Assembly (NCBI GenBank): GCA_903929045.1
Contig: CAIYTE010000061.1
Span: forward strand, 1-64,000
Direction of reading: 5' to 3'
From: an uncultured Hyphomicrobiales bacterium
Lineage (GTDB): Bacteria; Pseudomonadota; Alphaproteobacteria; Rhizobiales; Xanthobacteraceae
Length of the DNA stretch: 64,000 bases
This document shows, in pieces, positions 8,888 to 22,560 of this stretch (positions within the stretch are counted from its first letter, which is position 1; every line of letters begins with the position of its first letter). The notes beneath the pieces are model-generated. The model saw only the letters and a program-made list of their open reading frames with translations. It ran no database searches and was not told where the DNA came from. A program made the position numbers and the translations under genes.

Positions 8888-10690
8888 CTAGAACTCGGTC
8901 CAGTCCGGCTCCATCTTGAGCGCGTTGGCGCCGACCGTCATGGGCTTGCCGGCCTGCTTAGGCATCGGCTTCGACATGGGTTTGGCCGCCTGCGCCGCCG
9001 GTGCGTTCATCTTCGACACCGCCGTGGCCACGACTTTCGCGACCTTCTCTCCGTGCACCGACGCAACCGCACCCTGCTCGACGCGGAAAAAGCCGATCTG
9101 CTCGTGCATGGCCTGCGCTTGGTGCTCCAGAGTCTTGGCGGTAGCCGCGTTTTCTTCCACCAGCGCCGAGTTCTGCTGCGTCACCTCGTCCATCTGCGTC
9201 ATGGCGCGGTTGATCTGATCGATACCGGTGGCCTGCTCCGCGCTCGCGGAGGCGATGTCGGCCACGAAGTCCGAAACCGTTTTGATCGAATTCAGAATTT
9301 CGTGCAGCGCGGTGCCGGCCTGATTGACCAGTTGAACGCCGTCCTTGACCTGACCGTTGCTGTTAGTGATCAGCCCGGTGATGTCCTTCGCCGCCTGCGA
9401 TGAGCGTTGTGCCAGGCTGCGGACTTCCGACGCGACCACCGCGAAACCGCGGCCGGCATCGCCGGCGCGCGCCGCTTCGACGGCTGCGTTGAGCGCGAGC
9501 AGATTGGTCTGGCGCGCGATCTCATCGATGACGCCGATGATGTCCGAAATCTTGCGGGACGACTGTTCGATCTCGGCCATGGCGCTCACGGCCTTGGCAA
9601 CGACCGCGCCGCCCCGGTCCGCGACTTCAAGCGCCGCGCTCGCCGATGTGTTAGCGTGCTGTGCATTTTCCGCGTTCTTGCGCACCGTCGCCGAAATTTC
9701 CTCCATCGAGGCGGAGGTCTCTTCCAGGCTCGCGGCCTGCTGCTCGGTGCGCTGCGACAGATCGGTGGTACTGGTCGAAATTTCAGCGGACGCGCTGGTC
9801 ACTTCCAGCGCCGAGACCTTGATATGATTGAGCGTACCGCGCACACGCTCGACCATGCCGCCGACGGATTTGGCGATCTGCCCGATTTCATCGCCGCGCG
9901 TCATGTACGGTACTTCAATCGCGAAATTGCCGGTGGCGAGTTCGTCGAACGGCTGGATCAGACGGCGCATCGGTCGCGCGATCGCAACCGTCGAGTACAC
10001 TGCGGTGCCGGCCAGCAGCAGAACGGTAATGGCGGTGAGAAGGTAGTTGAGATACTCGCCATACATCGTGATGGACTCGGCGTCGGCCGACGAATCCACC
10101 GAGCGCTTCAACGAGAATTCCATGATGGCTTCGGCGAAGCCCGACATCGCCTCACCGGCCGCGGCGGCGCGCTCCTGCGCGATCTTCCGGATATCGGCGT
10201 TGATGACGGCGGCTTGTGCGTTAGGCGCTTCGGCGGCCGGGCCGCCCGCGGCGGCTTTTTCACGAAGCGGGGGCAACTGAGTCTTTAATTTCAGGACGTC
10301 GCCTTCGATCGCCGCGTATTTTTCCGCCTGCGACTTCAGCTTTTCCATGTTGTCGCGATTTTGCGGATTCAACGCGATGTCGAGCATCTGCGCGACGAAA
10401 CGATTGAGCGCGGCGTGCCGCGCGAGGAAATAGTCATGCGCCGTCTTTATCTCTGCCGAAGTCTCGGCGAGACGAAGATCGCCGAAGCCGACCAGCATGC
10501 CGCGCCCGGACGCTTTCGCCTCGGCGGCAGTCTGCGCGACTTTCTTTTGCACCGACGCGGCGTCGCGTGCGGTCGCACTCCACGAATTTCCGACGATCTG
10601 CCCGATGGCCATGACGAGAACCATCATGACCGCGGCCGCTGACGTGATGGCAAGCTTGGTGCCGATGCTCAAATTTGCGAAGCGTGACAT
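8888..10690 (-). CDS. Methyl-accepting chemotaxis protein with C-terminal CheR-type tether
   Basis: A 600-residue chemoreceptor: first membrane helix near residues 12-33, a periplasmic helical sensor of about 180 residues, a second helix near 216-238, HAMP (RPMRRLIQPFDELATGNF), and a full methylated coiled-coil signalling domain with the hairpin tip LLALNAAVEAARAGDAGRGF near 397. The last five residues, DWTEF, match the x-aromatic-x-x-aromatic pentapeptide that docks CheR/CheB. An Ala/Pro/Lys/Met-rich linker precedes it. GGGGAAA lies upstream of the ATG. It is divergent from the hybrid kinase gene. Confidence 0.95.
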   Translation of the reverse strand: MSRFANLSIGTKLAITSAAAVMMVLVMAIGQIVGNSWSATARDAASVQKKVAQTAAEAKASGRGMLVGFGDLRLAETSAEIKTAHDYFLARHAALNRFVAQMLDIALNPQNRDNMEKLKSQAEKYAAIEGDVLKLKTQLPPLREKAAAGGPAAEAPNAQAAVINADIRKIAQERAAAAGEAMSGFAEAIMEFSLKRSVDSSADAESITMYGEYLNYLLTAITVLLLAGTAVYSTVAIARPMRRLIQPFDELATGNFAIEVPYMTRGDEIGQIAKSVGGMVERVRGTLNHIKVSALEVTSASAEISTSTTDLSQRTEQQAASLEETSASMEEISATVRKNAENAQHANTSASAALEVADRGGAVVAKAVSAMAEIEQSSRKISDIIGVIDEIARQTNLLALNAAVEAARAGDAGRGFAVVASEVRSLAQRSSQAAKDITGLITNSNGQVKDGVQLVNQAGTALHEILNSIKTVSDFVADIASASAEQATGIDQINRAMTQMDEVTQQNSALVEENAATAKTLEHQAQAMHEQIGFFRVEQGAVASVHGEKVAKVVATAVSKMNAPAAQAAKPMSKPMPKQAGKPMTVGANALKMEPDWTEF

Positions 10691-11050
10691 TGCCGTTTCC
10701 CCTGCCCGCTATGGTGCGCGAGCCCCTAGTGCGGTTACTGCGCGCCGCCCCGGCGGGAGGACTAAAAGGACCCTTGTGCGGTCCCGGAAATCCTTCCGGC
10801 CAGGCCAGCAAATCGCTCGAATGCAACTCAAAGTTTTGTCGAAAAATCCTAAGGTTCGATGGTTATTTCCCATTACAAAGCCTGTTATGGGGCCTTGTTA
10901 ATCCACATGGGTTTTCTGTGGGTAAGATGACACTGCCAAAGGTAGTATTCCGCTTAACCCGCCTTTCACCACGTCAGGGCGAAGTCGCTTGCGGACGTTA
11001 CCGGGGAATAAAATTGCAAGAGTCCCGATGCCATTCTGGCCGGCGGGATC
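10691..11050. other. 360-base intergenic region between divergent chemoreceptor and kinase genes
   Basis: It must hold the promoters of both flanking genes. It is less GC-rich in 10840-10970. I see no convincing promoter boxes, hairpin, tRNA or small open frame with a ribosome site. Confidence 0.5.
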
Positions 11051-13282
<2,232 letters not shown>

Positions 13283-13408
13283 CGCCTACTCCCCCACATT
13301 GTCATAATTCGGTATGGGAACCGTGTTGTAGACTTCCCGCAACATTCCAACCGATTCGACTGCGCCGCATAATTCCTTCGACGGACGCAGAAAAGGGCGA
13401 CAATTCAT

Positions 13409-14326
13409 ATGGTTAGCCGTGGCGGCAATTCGGTCACCCCCTCGCGAGGCGTGCCCAATCTGATTTCGACGCTTCAGGCCTATGGTGGTCTGCAGGCTTG
13501 GGCCGCCCGCGCGCACCGGCCATCGCAGTCGCTCGGCCGCATCGGCTCGCTCGAGGTCCGGCTGGCCCAGACCGCCGCAGAAGTGCGCCAGGCGCAGAAA
13601 CTGCGTTACCGCGTGTTCTACGAAGAAGGCTCGGCTATCCCCAATCCCGGCCGGCTGTTCGCCCGCCGCGACATCGACAGCTACGACGCCATCTGCGACC
13701 ACCTGCTCGTGCTCGACCATGCCGCCCGTGACGGCCAGCCCGGGAACCGCCCGGCGGTGGTCGGCACCTATCGCTTGCTGCGCCAACCGCTCGCCGAAGA
13801 GTACGGCGGCTTCTACACCTCCGGCGAATTCGATATCGGCGGCTTGATCGCGCGCCACAACAATCTGCAATTCCTCGAGCTCGGCCGTTCCTGCGTGCTG
13901 CCGCCCTACCGCAACAAGGGCACCGTCGAACTGCTGTGGCACGGCATCTACGGATACGTTCTGCAGAACCGCATCGACGTCATGATCGGCTGCGCCAGTC
14001 TCGACGGCACCGAGCCGAAGCAACTCGCGCTGCCGCTGTCATTCCTGCATCACTACGCGCACGCGCCGGAAACCTGGCACGCGCGCGCACTGCCGGAGCG
14101 TTACGTCGAAATGAATCGTCTGTCGAAGGAAGCCATCGACCCGAAGCAGGCGCTGAAAGTTCTGCCGCCTTTGGTGAAAGGCTATCTGCGTCTCGGCGCT
14201 TATATCGGCGAGGGCGCCGTAGTCGATCATGAGTTCGGCACCACCGACGTGCTGATTGTGCTGCCGATGGCGGCGATCAAGCAGAAATATCTGCAGCACT
14301 TCGACATGAGCCGCAGGGCGGCTTAG
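13409..14326 (+). CDS. olsB: GNAT-fold acyltransferase, probable ornithine N-acyltransferase (OlsB-like)
   Basis: A 305-residue protein of the COG3176 group (putative hemolysin/OlsB). OlsB makes lyso-ornithine lipid by moving a 3-hydroxyacyl group from ACP to ornithine. Visible marks are AQKLRYRVFYEE near residue 64, VGTYRLL, FLELGRSCVLPPYRNKG and LLWHGIYGYV in the GNAT core. It is longer than typical OlsB because of an N-terminal lead and a C-terminal segment. No olsA-like acyltransferase is adjacent, so the exact acceptor remains an inference. Confidence 0.75.
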   Translation: MVSRGGNSVTPSRGVPNLISTLQAYGGLQAWAARAHRPSQSLGRIGSLEVRLAQTAAEVRQAQKLRYRVFYEEGSAIPNPGRLFARRDIDSYDAICDHLLVLDHAARDGQPGNRPAVVGTYRLLRQPLAEEYGGFYTSGEFDIGGLIARHNNLQFLELGRSCVLPPYRNKGTVELLWHGIYGYVLQNRIDVMIGCASLDGTEPKQLALPLSFLHHYAHAPETWHARALPERYVEMNRLSKEAIDPKQALKVLPPLVKGYLRLGAYIGEGAVVDHEFGTTDVLIVLPMAAIKQKYLQHFDMSRRAA

Positions 14327-14333
14327 TCAACGG

Positions 14334-14416
14334 TGTCGTGCCCGCGCAGGCGGGCATCCAGTCCTTTTTATAATTTAGCTAATCAAGTGCTGGGTCCCCG
14401 CCTCCGCGGGACGACG
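14334..14416. repeat. Family B palindromic repeat, copy B1
   Basis: A left hairpin (cccgcgcaggcggg) and a right hairpin (ccccgcctccgcggg) flank an AT-rich spacer. The element ends immediately before the coaA stop codon and separates two convergent genes, where it may act as a bidirectional transcription barrier. Confidence 0.8.
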
Positions 14417-14417
14417 G

Positions 14418-15371
14418 CTACAATCGCCGTAACGACACTTCCTCGACCAGATGACTCTCGCCCTTCTTGAGGATGAGATCGGAACGCTGACGCGTCGGCA
14501 CAATATTTTCGTGCAGATTGACGAGGTTGATCCGCTCCCAGATCGATGACGCCGTCTGCGCAGCTTCATCGTCCGACAGACGCGAATAGCGATGGAAGTA
14601 CGACTTCGGATCGCGGAATGCGGTTGAACGCAACGTCAGGAAGCGGTCGATATACCACTTCTTCAATACGTCATCGTCAGCATCGAGATAGACCGAAAAG
14701 TCAAAGAAATCGGACACAAATGGAATGGCCTTCCCATCTTTCGGCAAACGCCCGGTCTGCAAAACGTTCAGGCCTTCGACGATGAGAATTTCCGGCCGGT
14801 CGACCTCGACCCAGACATTCGGCGTCACGTCATAGGTGAGATGCGAGTAGATCGGCGCGCGCGCCGGGCGCCGCCCCGCCTTGACGTCGTTGAGAAAGTG
14901 CAAGAGCGCAGGCAGATCATAGCTTTCCGGGAAACCCTTCTTCTCCATCAGGCCTTCGCGCTCAAGGATCGCGTTCGGATAGAGAAAGCCGTCGGTGGTG
15001 ACGAGATCGACCTTCGGCACATTCGGCCAACGCGCCAGCAGCGCCTGCAGCACGCGCGCGGTGGTCGACTTGCCGACCGCGACCGAACCGGCGACACCGA
15101 TGATGAACGGCATCTTGATGTCTTCGGTACCGAGAAAGCGTTCCTGCGCGCGGAACAGGCGCTGCGTCGCGTTGACGTAAATCGACAGCAGTCGCGACAA
15201 CGGCAGATAGACTTCCTCGACCTCCCGGATGTCGAGCCTGTCATGCAGCGAACGCAGCCGCGTCACCTCCTCGGAGGTCAGAGTCATCGGCGTGTCGTCA
15301 CGCAGCTTTGCCCATTCGACGCGCGAGAACGAATGATAGGCCGAGAACTGTTCTTCGACGCGAAGTTTCAT
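14418..15371 (-). CDS. coaA: Pantothenate kinase, type I
   Basis: It phosphorylates pantothenate, the first step of coenzyme A synthesis. The 317-residue length fits prokaryotic type I enzymes. P-loop GSVAVGKS is at residues 95-102; [19 protein letters not shown] and the downstream [10 protein letters not shown] segment are family marks. An in-frame TTG three codons upstream is possible, but the ATG at 15371 gives the usual N-terminus ([12 protein letters not shown]). It follows hisE by 17 bases on the same strand and is probably co-transcribed. Confidence 0.95.
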   Translation of the reverse strand: MKLRVEEQFSAYHSFSRVEWAKLRDDTPMTLTSEEVTRLRSLHDRLDIREVEEVYLPLSRLLSIYVNATQRLFRAQERFLGTEDIKMPFIIGVAGSVAVGKSTTARVLQALLARWPNVPKVDLVTTDGFLYPNAILEREGLMEKKGFPESYDLPALLHFLNDVKAGRRPARAPIYSHLTYDVTPNVWVEVDRPEILIVEGLNVLQTGRLPKDGKAIPFVSDFFDFSVYLDADDDVLKKWYIDRFLTLRSTAFRDPKSYFHRYSRLSDDEAAQTASSIWERINLVNLHENIVPTRQRSDLILKKGESHLVEEVSLRRL

Positions 15372-15388
15372 ATGAACCAACTCTTGAA

Positions 15389-15712
15389 CTAGCTCTTGCG
15401 AGAGGCCTTCTCGGCGAGACCTGACTGCGCCGTGCGCTTGTCGAGTTCGGCCTCGACGTCGGCAAACTTCACGCCGCGCGCTTCGAGCACGACAAGCAAA
15501 TGGTAGAGAACGTCGGCGGCCTCAGACACCAGCCGCGTCTTGTCTTCCTGCACGGCGGCGATCGCCAGCTCGAAAGCCTCTTCGCCGAACTTCTTGGCGC
15601 AATGCGCCACGCCCTTGTCGATGAGCGTGCGTGTGTAGCTTTCGCCGGCCGGCGCCTGCGCGCGCGCGTGCACGCGCTTTTCGAGATCGGCGAGGGAAAA
15701 TTTTGTCGTCAT
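15389..15712 (-). CDS. hisE: Phosphoribosyl-ATP pyrophosphatase
   Basis: It hydrolyses phosphoribosyl-ATP to phosphoribosyl-AMP, step two of histidine synthesis. A 107-residue all-alpha protein with the MazG-like metal site visible in KFGEEAFEL and [12 protein letters not shown]. It lies between hisF and coaA on the minus strand, the last his gene of the cluster. Confidence 0.95.
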   Translation of the reverse strand: MTTKFSLADLEKRVHARAQAPAGESYTRTLIDKGVAHCAKKFGEEAFELAIAAVQEDKTRLVSEAADVLYHLLVVLEARGVKFADVEAELDKRTAQSGLAEKASRKS

Positions 15713-15728
15713 AGGCGGTGCTTACCAC

Positions 15729-15775
15729 TTCTCCCCTCCCCCGCGAAGCGCGGGGAGGGGTCGGGGGTGGGGGCT
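15729..15775. repeat. Family F-like GC-rich hairpin repeat, copy F3
   Basis: ctcccctcccccgcg-aag-cgcggggaggggtcggggg is a strong hairpin followed by a G-rich arm. It resembles one half of the F elements at 30726 and 33195. It fills the gap between hisF and hisE. Confidence 0.6.
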
Positions 15776-15776
15776 T

Positions 15777-16553
15777 CTACGGGTCGAGCCGCATCGGCAG
15801 GCCTTTTTCGGCCATATAAACCTTGGCTTCCCGCACGCTGTGCTCGCCGAAATGGAAGATCGAGGCCGCCAGCACCGCCGTGGCGTGGCCATCGCGGATG
15901 CCGTCTACCATGTGGGCCAGGTTGCCGACGCCGCCCGAGGCGATGACCGGCACCGGCACCGCATCGGCAATAGCCCGGGTCAGGGCGATGTCATAGCCGG
16001 ACTTGGTGCCGTCGCGATCCATCGAGGTCAGCAGGATTTCACCGGCGCCGAGCGACACCACTTCCTTGGCATATTCGACCGCGTCGATGCCGGTACGCTT
16101 GCGGCCGCCGATGGTGAAAATCTCCCAGCGGTCCTTCTCGCCCGGCTCCGAAACCTTCTTCGCGTCGATGGCGACGACGATGCATTGGTCGCCGAACTTC
16201 TCCGCCGCTTCCTTGACGAAAGCGCGCCGGTCCACTGCCGCCGTATTGATCGACACCTTGTCGGCGCCGCAGGTCAGCAGCTTGCGAATGTCTTCCACCG
16301 TGCGCACGCCGCCGCCGACGGTCAGCGGCATGAAGCAGGCTTCTGCCGTACGTGTGACAACGTCATAGATCGTGTCGCGCCGCTCGTGGCTGGCGGTGAT
16401 GTCGAGAAAGCAGAGTTCGTCGGCGCCGGCGGCGTCATAGGCAATCGCCGCTTCCACTGGATCGCCGGCGTCGCGCAGATTGACGAAGTTGACGCCCTTG
16501 ACGACGCGCCCATCCTTGACGTCGAGACAGGGAATGACTCGAACCTTGAACAT
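15777..16553 (-). CDS. hisF: Imidazole glycerol phosphate synthase, cyclase subunit
   Basis: It forms IGP and AICAR from PRFAR using ammonia delivered by HisH. A 258-residue (beta/alpha)8 barrel with the catalytic Asp11 ([13 protein letters not shown]) and Asp130 (VVAIDAKKV) and both phosphate-binding loops (VGGGVRT and IASGGVGNL). Its ATG overlaps the hisA stop codon (ATGA), so the two are translationally coupled. Confidence 0.98.
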   Translation of the reverse strand: MFKVRVIPCLDVKDGRVVKGVNFVNLRDAGDPVEAAIAYDAAGADELCFLDITASHERRDTIYDVVTRTAEACFMPLTVGGGVRTVEDIRKLLTCGADKVSINTAAVDRRAFVKEAAEKFGDQCIVVAIDAKKVSEPGEKDRWEIFTIGGRKRTGIDAVEYAKEVVSLGAGEILLTSMDRDGTKSGYDIALTRAIADAVPVPVIASGGVGNLAHMVDGIRDGHATAVLAASIFHFGEHSVREAKVYMAEKGLPMRLDP

Positions 16554-17290
16554 CAGGCCGCCCGTGCGGCGCGGATGAGCGACAAGGCTTCTTCGGCGTT
16601 CAGGCGGCCGTCGTAGAGCGCGCGGCCGGCAATGGCGCCCTGCAGCTTTTTGGCGCGCGGCTCCAGCATGGTCTTGATGTCGTCGATCGAGGCGAGACCG
16701 CCCGAGGCGATAACCGGAATCGAAATCGCGTCGGCCAGCGCAATGGTGGCATCCCAGTTGATGCCTTGCAGCATGCCGTCGCGCGCCACGTCGGTGTATA
16801 TAATGGCGGAAACGCCGGCGTCCTCGAAGCGGCGCGCCGTATCCAGCGCCGACAATTCCGAACTTTCGGCCCAGCCTTCGACCGCGACCTTGCCGTCGCG
16901 CGCGTCGAGACCGACCGCGATCTGCTTGGGAAACTTCTTGGCCGCTTCCTTGACCAAAGCCGGATCACGCACCGCCGCGGTGCCGATGATGACGCGGTTC
17001 ACGCCCTTCTCCAGCCAGCCCGCGATAGTCGCCATGTTGCGGATGCCGCCGCCGAGCTGCACGCACTGCCCGACGGCTTCGAGAATGCGTTCGACCGCCG
17101 CAACATTCATCGGTTTTCCGGCAAAGGCGCCGTCGAGATCGACGACATGCAGATGTTTGAAGCCCTGCTGCTGGAACGCCGCCGCCTGCTGCGCCGGATC
17201 GCGATGGAACACGGTGGCGCGCGCCATGTCGCCCTGCTGCAGGCGAACGGCGAGACCTTCTTTGAGATCGATAGCGGGAAATAAAATCAC
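16553..17290 (-). CDS. hisA: ProFAR isomerase
   Basis: It isomerises ProFAR to PRFAR. With the GTG start at 17290 the protein is 245 residues and begins MILFPAIDL, the family norm; this GTG overlaps the hisH stop codon (GTGA). Catalytic Asp8 and Asp129 (AVGLDARDG) are present. A GTG three codons upstream (17299) is possible but lies inside hisH. Confidence 0.96.
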   Translation of the reverse strand: MILFPAIDLKEGLAVRLQQGDMARATVFHRDPAQQAAAFQQQGFKHLHVVDLDGAFAGKPMNVAAVERILEAVGQCVQLGGGIRNMATIAGWLEKGVNRVIIGTAAVRDPALVKEAAKKFPKQIAVGLDARDGKVAVEGWAESSELSALDTARRFEDAGVSAIIYTDVARDGMLQGINWDATIALADAISIPVIASGGLASIDDIKTMLEPRAKKLQGAIAGRALYDGRLNAEEALSLIRAARAA

Positions 17291-17937
17291 GGCGTCCACT
17301 TCAGAAAATTGGCGATCAATCGGAGACCGAGCTTCTGGCTCTTCTCCGGATGGAATTGCGTACCGACCATGTTGTCGCGTCCGACAATGGCGGTGAGAGG
17401 GCCGCCATAGTCGGCCTGTGCCACGAGATCGGACGCGTGCGCGGCCTTGAGCTCATAGGAATGCACGAAATAGGCGTGCAGGCCATCCGCACCAAGGGGT
17501 ATTTCATCCAGCAAAGCATGCGGTTTTCGCATGTTGAGCGTGTTCCAGCCCATATGCGGGATTTTCAAGGTGGCGTCCGACGGCGCGATGCGGTCGACCT
17601 CGCCGGGAATCCAGCCAAGCCCCGGCGTCGTGCCATGCTCGCGGCCGACATCGGCCATCAGTTGCATGCCGACGCAAATGCCGAAGAACGGACGGCCGCG
17701 TTTGTGCACGGTTTCGTTAAGCGCCTCGATCATGCCCGGAATCTCGTCGAGGCCACGGCGGCAATCGCCGAAGGCGCCGACGCCTGGCAGCACGACGCGG
17801 TCGGCGCGCGCGACTTTTGCCGGATCGCTGGTGACGTCGATCGGTTGATCATGGCCGCTCTCACGCGCAGCGCGCTCAAAGGCTTTCGCCGCCGAGTGCA
17901 GATTGCCGGAGCCGTAATCGACGATGGCGACGCTCAT
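17287..17937 (-). CDS. hisH: Imidazole glycerol phosphate synthase, glutaminase subunit
   Basis: A class I glutamine amidotransferase (216 residues) that feeds ammonia to HisF. The triad is visible: Cys88 in FFGICVGMQ, His196 and Glu198 in TQFHPEKS. Oxyanion PGVGAFGDC lies near 51-59. Its start overlaps the stop of the upstream DUF2628 gene by four bases. Confidence 0.98.
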   Translation of the reverse strand: MSVAIVDYGSGNLHSAAKAFERAARESGHDQPIDVTSDPAKVARADRVVLPGVGAFGDCRRGLDEIPGMIEALNETVHKRGRPFFGICVGMQLMADVGREHGTTPGLGWIPGEVDRIAPSDATLKIPHMGWNTLNMRKPHALLDEIPLGADGLHAYFVHSYELKAAHASDLVAQADYGGPLTAIVGRDNMVGTQFHPEKSQKLGLRLIANFLKWTP

Positions 17938-18437
17938 CGCTGCTGCCCGGGTTCGGGAAACAGACCGATGACATCGGAGCCGGTGGGCGCACCACGCCGC
18001 ACCGGCGTGCTGTAGACCGGTGCGGACGGCGGCATTGGCGGTGCGGCATCAGCCTGCTGACCGGTCCAGTGCGCAAAGAAACGCCGTTCAGCCAGTTCGG
18101 CATCCTCACCGACAACGAAGCCGAGCGTCTTCCACTTGCGCCGCGTCAGATTCCAGCGCCATAGCGACGGCGCCTCGAAACCCATCAGCAGCGCGATCAG
18201 GAACGTCACGAGATACTTCACCGGCGACGGCACGCCGAGCAGATTCATGCCGACAGCCGCGCCGATGGTAACGACGAGATAACAGAACAGGATGAACCAC
18301 AGCCGGTGCACGGCGAGCCAGATCGGCGCCAGCAGAAACGCCCAGAAATGGAAGCCGTCGCGCACGAACACAAAGCGTTCCGGGGTTGCCGGCGCATCGT
18401 CTTTCACTGGCGGTTCGTGAACGGTGAACGTGGGCAT
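17934..18437 (-). CDS. DUF2628 membrane protein
   Basis: A 167-residue protein with an N-terminal cytoplasmic segment, two or three hydrophobic helices ([47 protein letters not shown]), and a soluble tail ending in a Pro-rich stretch. This gene is commonly embedded in his clusters of Hyphomicrobiales between hisB and hisH, as here; its function is unknown. Overlap with hisH suggests co-translation. Confidence 0.85.
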   Translation of the reverse strand: MPTFTVHEPPVKDDAPATPERFVFVRDGFHFWAFLLAPIWLAVHRLWFILFCYLVVTIGAAVGMNLLGVPSPVKYLVTFLIALLMGFEAPSLWRWNLTRRKWKTLGFVVGEDAELAERRFFAHWTGQQADAAPPMPPSAPVYSTPVRRGAPTGSDVIGLFPEPGQQR

Positions 18438-18457
18438 TTTCTACTCTTTACATCTTC

Positions 18458-18552
18458 CGTCATGCCCGCGAAGGCGGGCATCCAGTAACCACTCAATCGA
18501 GCGATAAAACGACGATCGTGACTACTGGGTCCCCGCCTGCGCGGGGACGACA
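18458..18552. repeat. Family B palindromic repeat, copy B2
   Basis: A textbook copy: cgtcatgcccgcgaaggcgg at the left, ccccgcctgcgcggggacga at the right, AT-rich spacer between. It lies between hisB and the DUF2628 gene and ends just before the hisB stop codon. Confidence 0.85.
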
Positions 18553-18556
18553 GCCG

Positions 18557-19150
18557 TTAATTCCCCAACGTACCCTTGGTCGACGGGATTTCGTCCCTGG
18601 TCCGCGGATCGATGGCAACCGCGGCACGCAAGGCCCGCGCTAAACCCTTGAAGCACGACTCGGCAATATGGTGATCGTTGGTGCCGTACAGACATTCCGC
18701 GTGCAACGTGATGCCGGCGTTCATGGCGAAAGCCTGGAACCACTCTTGCACCAGCTCGGTATCGAAGGTGCCGACCTTGTCGCGCACGAACTCAGCCTTG
18801 AACACCAGGAACGGGCGGCCAGATATGTCGATCGCGACGCGGGTGAGCGCCTCGTCCATCGGCACATGCACGTCGGCATAGCGCGTGATGCCCTTCATGT
18901 CGCCGAGCGCCTGCTTCACCGCCTGGCCGAGCGCGATGCCGGTGTCTTCCGCTGTGTGGTGGAAATCGATGTGCAGGTCGCCGACCGCCTTCACGTTGAG
19001 GTCGATGCGCGAGTGCCGCGCCAGAAGGTCCAGCATGTGGTCGAGAAAGCCGATGCCCGTCGATATCGTCGACGTGCCCTTGCCGTCGAGGTCGACGGTG
19101 ACCTCGATGTCGGTTTCCTTGGTCTTGCGCTTGATGGTGGCGGTGCGCAT
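18557..19150 (-). CDS. hisB: Imidazoleglycerol-phosphate dehydratase
   Basis: A monofunctional 197-residue dehydratase without the phosphatase domain of enteric HisB. Both metal-binding motifs are present: HHTAED near residue 65 and the second DHHIAE near 162. It is divergent from hslV, with 135 bases between, and heads the minus-strand his cluster. Confidence 0.98.
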   Translation of the reverse strand: MRTATIKRKTKETDIEVTVDLDGKGTSTISTGIGFLDHMLDLLARHSRIDLNVKAVGDLHIDFHHTAEDTGIALGQAVKQALGDMKGITRYADVHVPMDEALTRVAIDISGRPFLVFKAEFVRDKVGTFDTELVQEWFQAFAMNAGITLHAECLYGTNDHHIAESCFKGLARALRAAVAIDPRTRDEIPSTKGTLGN

Positions 19151-19285
19151 CGCAAATCCTAGCGGGTAAATCCCTTAATTCGCGAGGCTTTTATCAGGGG
19201 TTTGCCGGATTCGCCACCTCACGGGCCGTATTTGCATCGTCCCGCCCCTGTGCCTACATGAGCCTCTATTCGCAGGGTTAACCGC

Positions 19286-19840
19286 ATGTCCCAGAACGAA
19301 ATGCCCGGATGGCACGGCACCACGATCCTGACCGTCCGCAAGGGCGGCACTGTCGTCATCGGTGGCGATGGCCAGGTCACGGTCGGCCAGACCATCATCA
19401 AGGCCAACGCCAAAAAGGTCCGCAAATTGGGCAAGGGCGACGTGATCGGTGGCTTTGCCGGCGCCACGGCCGACGCTTTCACCTTATTCGAGCGGCTGGA
19501 GAGCAAGCTAGAGCAGTATCCCGGGCAATTGCTGCGCGCCTCGGTTGAACTCGCCAAGGACTGGCGCACCGATCGCTATCTGCGCCGCCTCGAGGCCATG
19601 ATGATCGTCGCCGACAAAAACGTGTCGCTGGTGCTGACCGGCACCGGCGACGTGCTGGAGCCGGAAGCCGGCGTCGCCGGCATCGGCTCGGGCGGCAATT
19701 ATGCGCTGGCCTCGGCGCGGGCGCTGCTCGACCAGCCGCTTTCCGCCGACGAGATCGTGCGCAAGTCGCTCGATATCGCCGCTGACATCTGCGTCTACAC
19801 CAACCGCAACGTCACGATTGAGTCGCTCAATGTTGCATGA
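19286..19840 (+). CDS. hslV: ATP-dependent protease HslUV, peptidase subunit
   Basis: The proteasome-like threonine peptidase of HslUV. The N-terminus [21 protein letters not shown] shows that the catalytic Thr12 follows an 11-residue propeptide, unlike E. coli where only Met is removed; cleavage at Gly-Thr is expected. The rest ([28 protein letters not shown]) is typical. The stop overlaps the next gene by 11 bases. Confidence 0.97.
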   Translation: MSQNEMPGWHGTTILTVRKGGTVVIGGDGQVTVGQTIIKANAKKVRKLGKGDVIGGFAGATADAFTLFERLESKLEQYPGQLLRASVELAKDWRTDRYLRRLEAMMIVADKNVSLVLTGTGDVLEPEAGVAGIGSGGNYALASARALLDQPLSADEIVRKSLDIAADICVYTNRNVTIESLNVA

Positions 19841-20914
19841 CGACGATCTCGATGCGGCTGTGGGTGCCGCCATCGTGACGCAAGCGCAAGCCGACGCCCT
19901 GCGCGAATTCGCCGTCAAGCGCCGCAGCACCGGCGCCGCCGAACGCGCCGACGAAGAACACTTTCGCTTTATGCGCGGCTTCAACGATATCTTCTTCACC
20001 ATCGGTGTCGTGCTGTTCGGCATCGGCGTATCGATATTCGCCGCGATGCAGGGCGTACCGGCAGTTTACGCGCTCGCGGCCGTTGTCATGTGGGGCCTGG
20101 CGGAACTGCTCGTGCGCCGCATGCGGCTGGTGCTGCCGGGTATCGCGATCCTCGTTTTCTTCGTGATGTTCGTCGTCTCCACCGCCCCGATGGCGTATCT
20201 GCCGGTCGGCGACGCCGGCGGGATAGCGGCGAATTCGTTGCAATCCCGTCCGTCCCTGATCGCCGGGCTGTTGCTGAGCGGAAGCCCGCTGCAGATGGCC
20301 ATCAAGGCAATCATTGGCGCGCTCGCCGCTGCCGGATTTTATGCGCGGTTTCGCTTCCCTTTCGCCCTGCTCGTGATCGCCGGCGGCGCTGTTATCGCCG
20401 TGGAGTTTGCAGCAGCTACCGCCCTGGACGCGGCGGGCGTTCCCCGCACCGCTCTCCTGTTGCTGTGCGGCGTCGTTATCTTTGGTTTCGCAATGTGGTT
20501 CGATCTCTCGGATCGCCTGCGCGCAACCCGGCGATCCGACTGCGCGTTCTGGCTGCATGTGCTGGCGGCGCCCCTGATTGTTCACTCCCTGATCGGCTTG
20601 ACCGCGGGGCAGAGCTTTAACCCCGGCAATGGCGTGCTGGCCCTGATTGTGGCCATCGCCGTCCTGCTCACGATCATTGCCTTGATCATCGACCGGCGCG
20701 CGCTGCTGGTATCGGCGCTGGTCTATGTCGGCGGCGTCATCGCGTTTGCACTGTCGAAAGCTATTCTCAATCCGGCCCTGACGCTCATCGCAACGCTCGT
20801 TGTTTTGGGCATTTTGGTGCTCGCTCTCGGTGTCGGCTGGGCGGTCCTGCGCCGCCGGGTTCTCTCGTTCTTGCCCTCTCATCTTGTGGACCGGCTGCCG
20901 CCGGTGGTGCCCGC

Positions 20915-20918
<4 letters not shown>
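19830..20918 (+). CDS. Polytopic membrane protein of unknown function between hslV and hslU
   Basis: A 362-residue protein with a soluble N-terminal segment of about 50 residues and roughly ten hydrophobic helices, then [23 protein letters not shown] do not recognise a family; a resemblance to DUF2157/DUF4401-like predicted membrane proteins is possible but not established. The ATG at 19830 lies in the last codons of hslV, and the stop overlaps the hslU start (ATGA), so all three genes are co-translated. Confidence 0.8.
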
Positions 20919-22225
<1,307 letters not shown>

Positions 22226-22230
22226 ACGCG

Positions 22231-22272
22231 GACGAAACCGGGAGCCGGTGCGCGGCTCCCGGCCTTTTCGTC
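22231..22272 (+). terminator. Intrinsic terminator after hslU
   Basis: A perfect 10-base stem (ccgggagccg / cggctcccgg, loop gtgcg) is extended by gacgaaa pairing with ttttcgtc, which also gives the T run. It begins six bases after the hslU stop. Confidence 0.85.
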
Positions 22273-22453
22273 AGCGCCGTGTGTCAGCCTCCACACTAGC
22301 GCTGGCCTCGGCCTGAGCGGCTTCCAACTCTGCCATGCCGATCAGGAACGCCAGTCCCGGACGATCGGTGCGCTCGGCGAGCGAAGCCAGAATCGCCAAT
22401 GTATTCCGAATGGTAGCCAGAACTTCCGTCGTCTCCTTCATGTCATCCCCCAT
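22271..22453 (-). CDS. Small hypothetical protein (60 aa or 56 aa)
   Basis: A helical acidic protein (VLATIRNTLAILASLAERTDRPGLAFL). It has no recognised family. An internal ATG at 22441 is preceded by GGGGG and may be the true start. It sits between the hslU terminator and the smr-type gene; it could be a short regulatory protein or a chance frame. Confidence 0.45.
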   Translation of the reverse strand: MGDDMKETTEVLATIRNTLAILASLAERTDRPGLAFLIGMAELEAAQAEASASVEADTRR

Positions 22454-22560
22454 TTTTACAAGCGGAGGTTGTATCGTGGTGTAACGGACACCTTTTTGGC
22501 CAGAGATTTCGGACTAAGTGTCGAGCTCCATTAACGTTTCTCGCGAAAGCTTATTCGGTT

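Noticed and set aside
19151-19285. Sigma-32 heat-shock promoter before hslV
   Set aside because: I looked for CTTGAA and CCCCAT-like boxes at proper spacing and saw none convincing.
19827-20882. A 351-codon minus-strand frame opposite the membrane protein between hslV and hslU
   Set aside because: The plus-strand frame has coherent membrane helices and overlapping stop/start junctions with both hsl genes; the minus frame is Gln/Asn/Asp/Arg-rich antisense.
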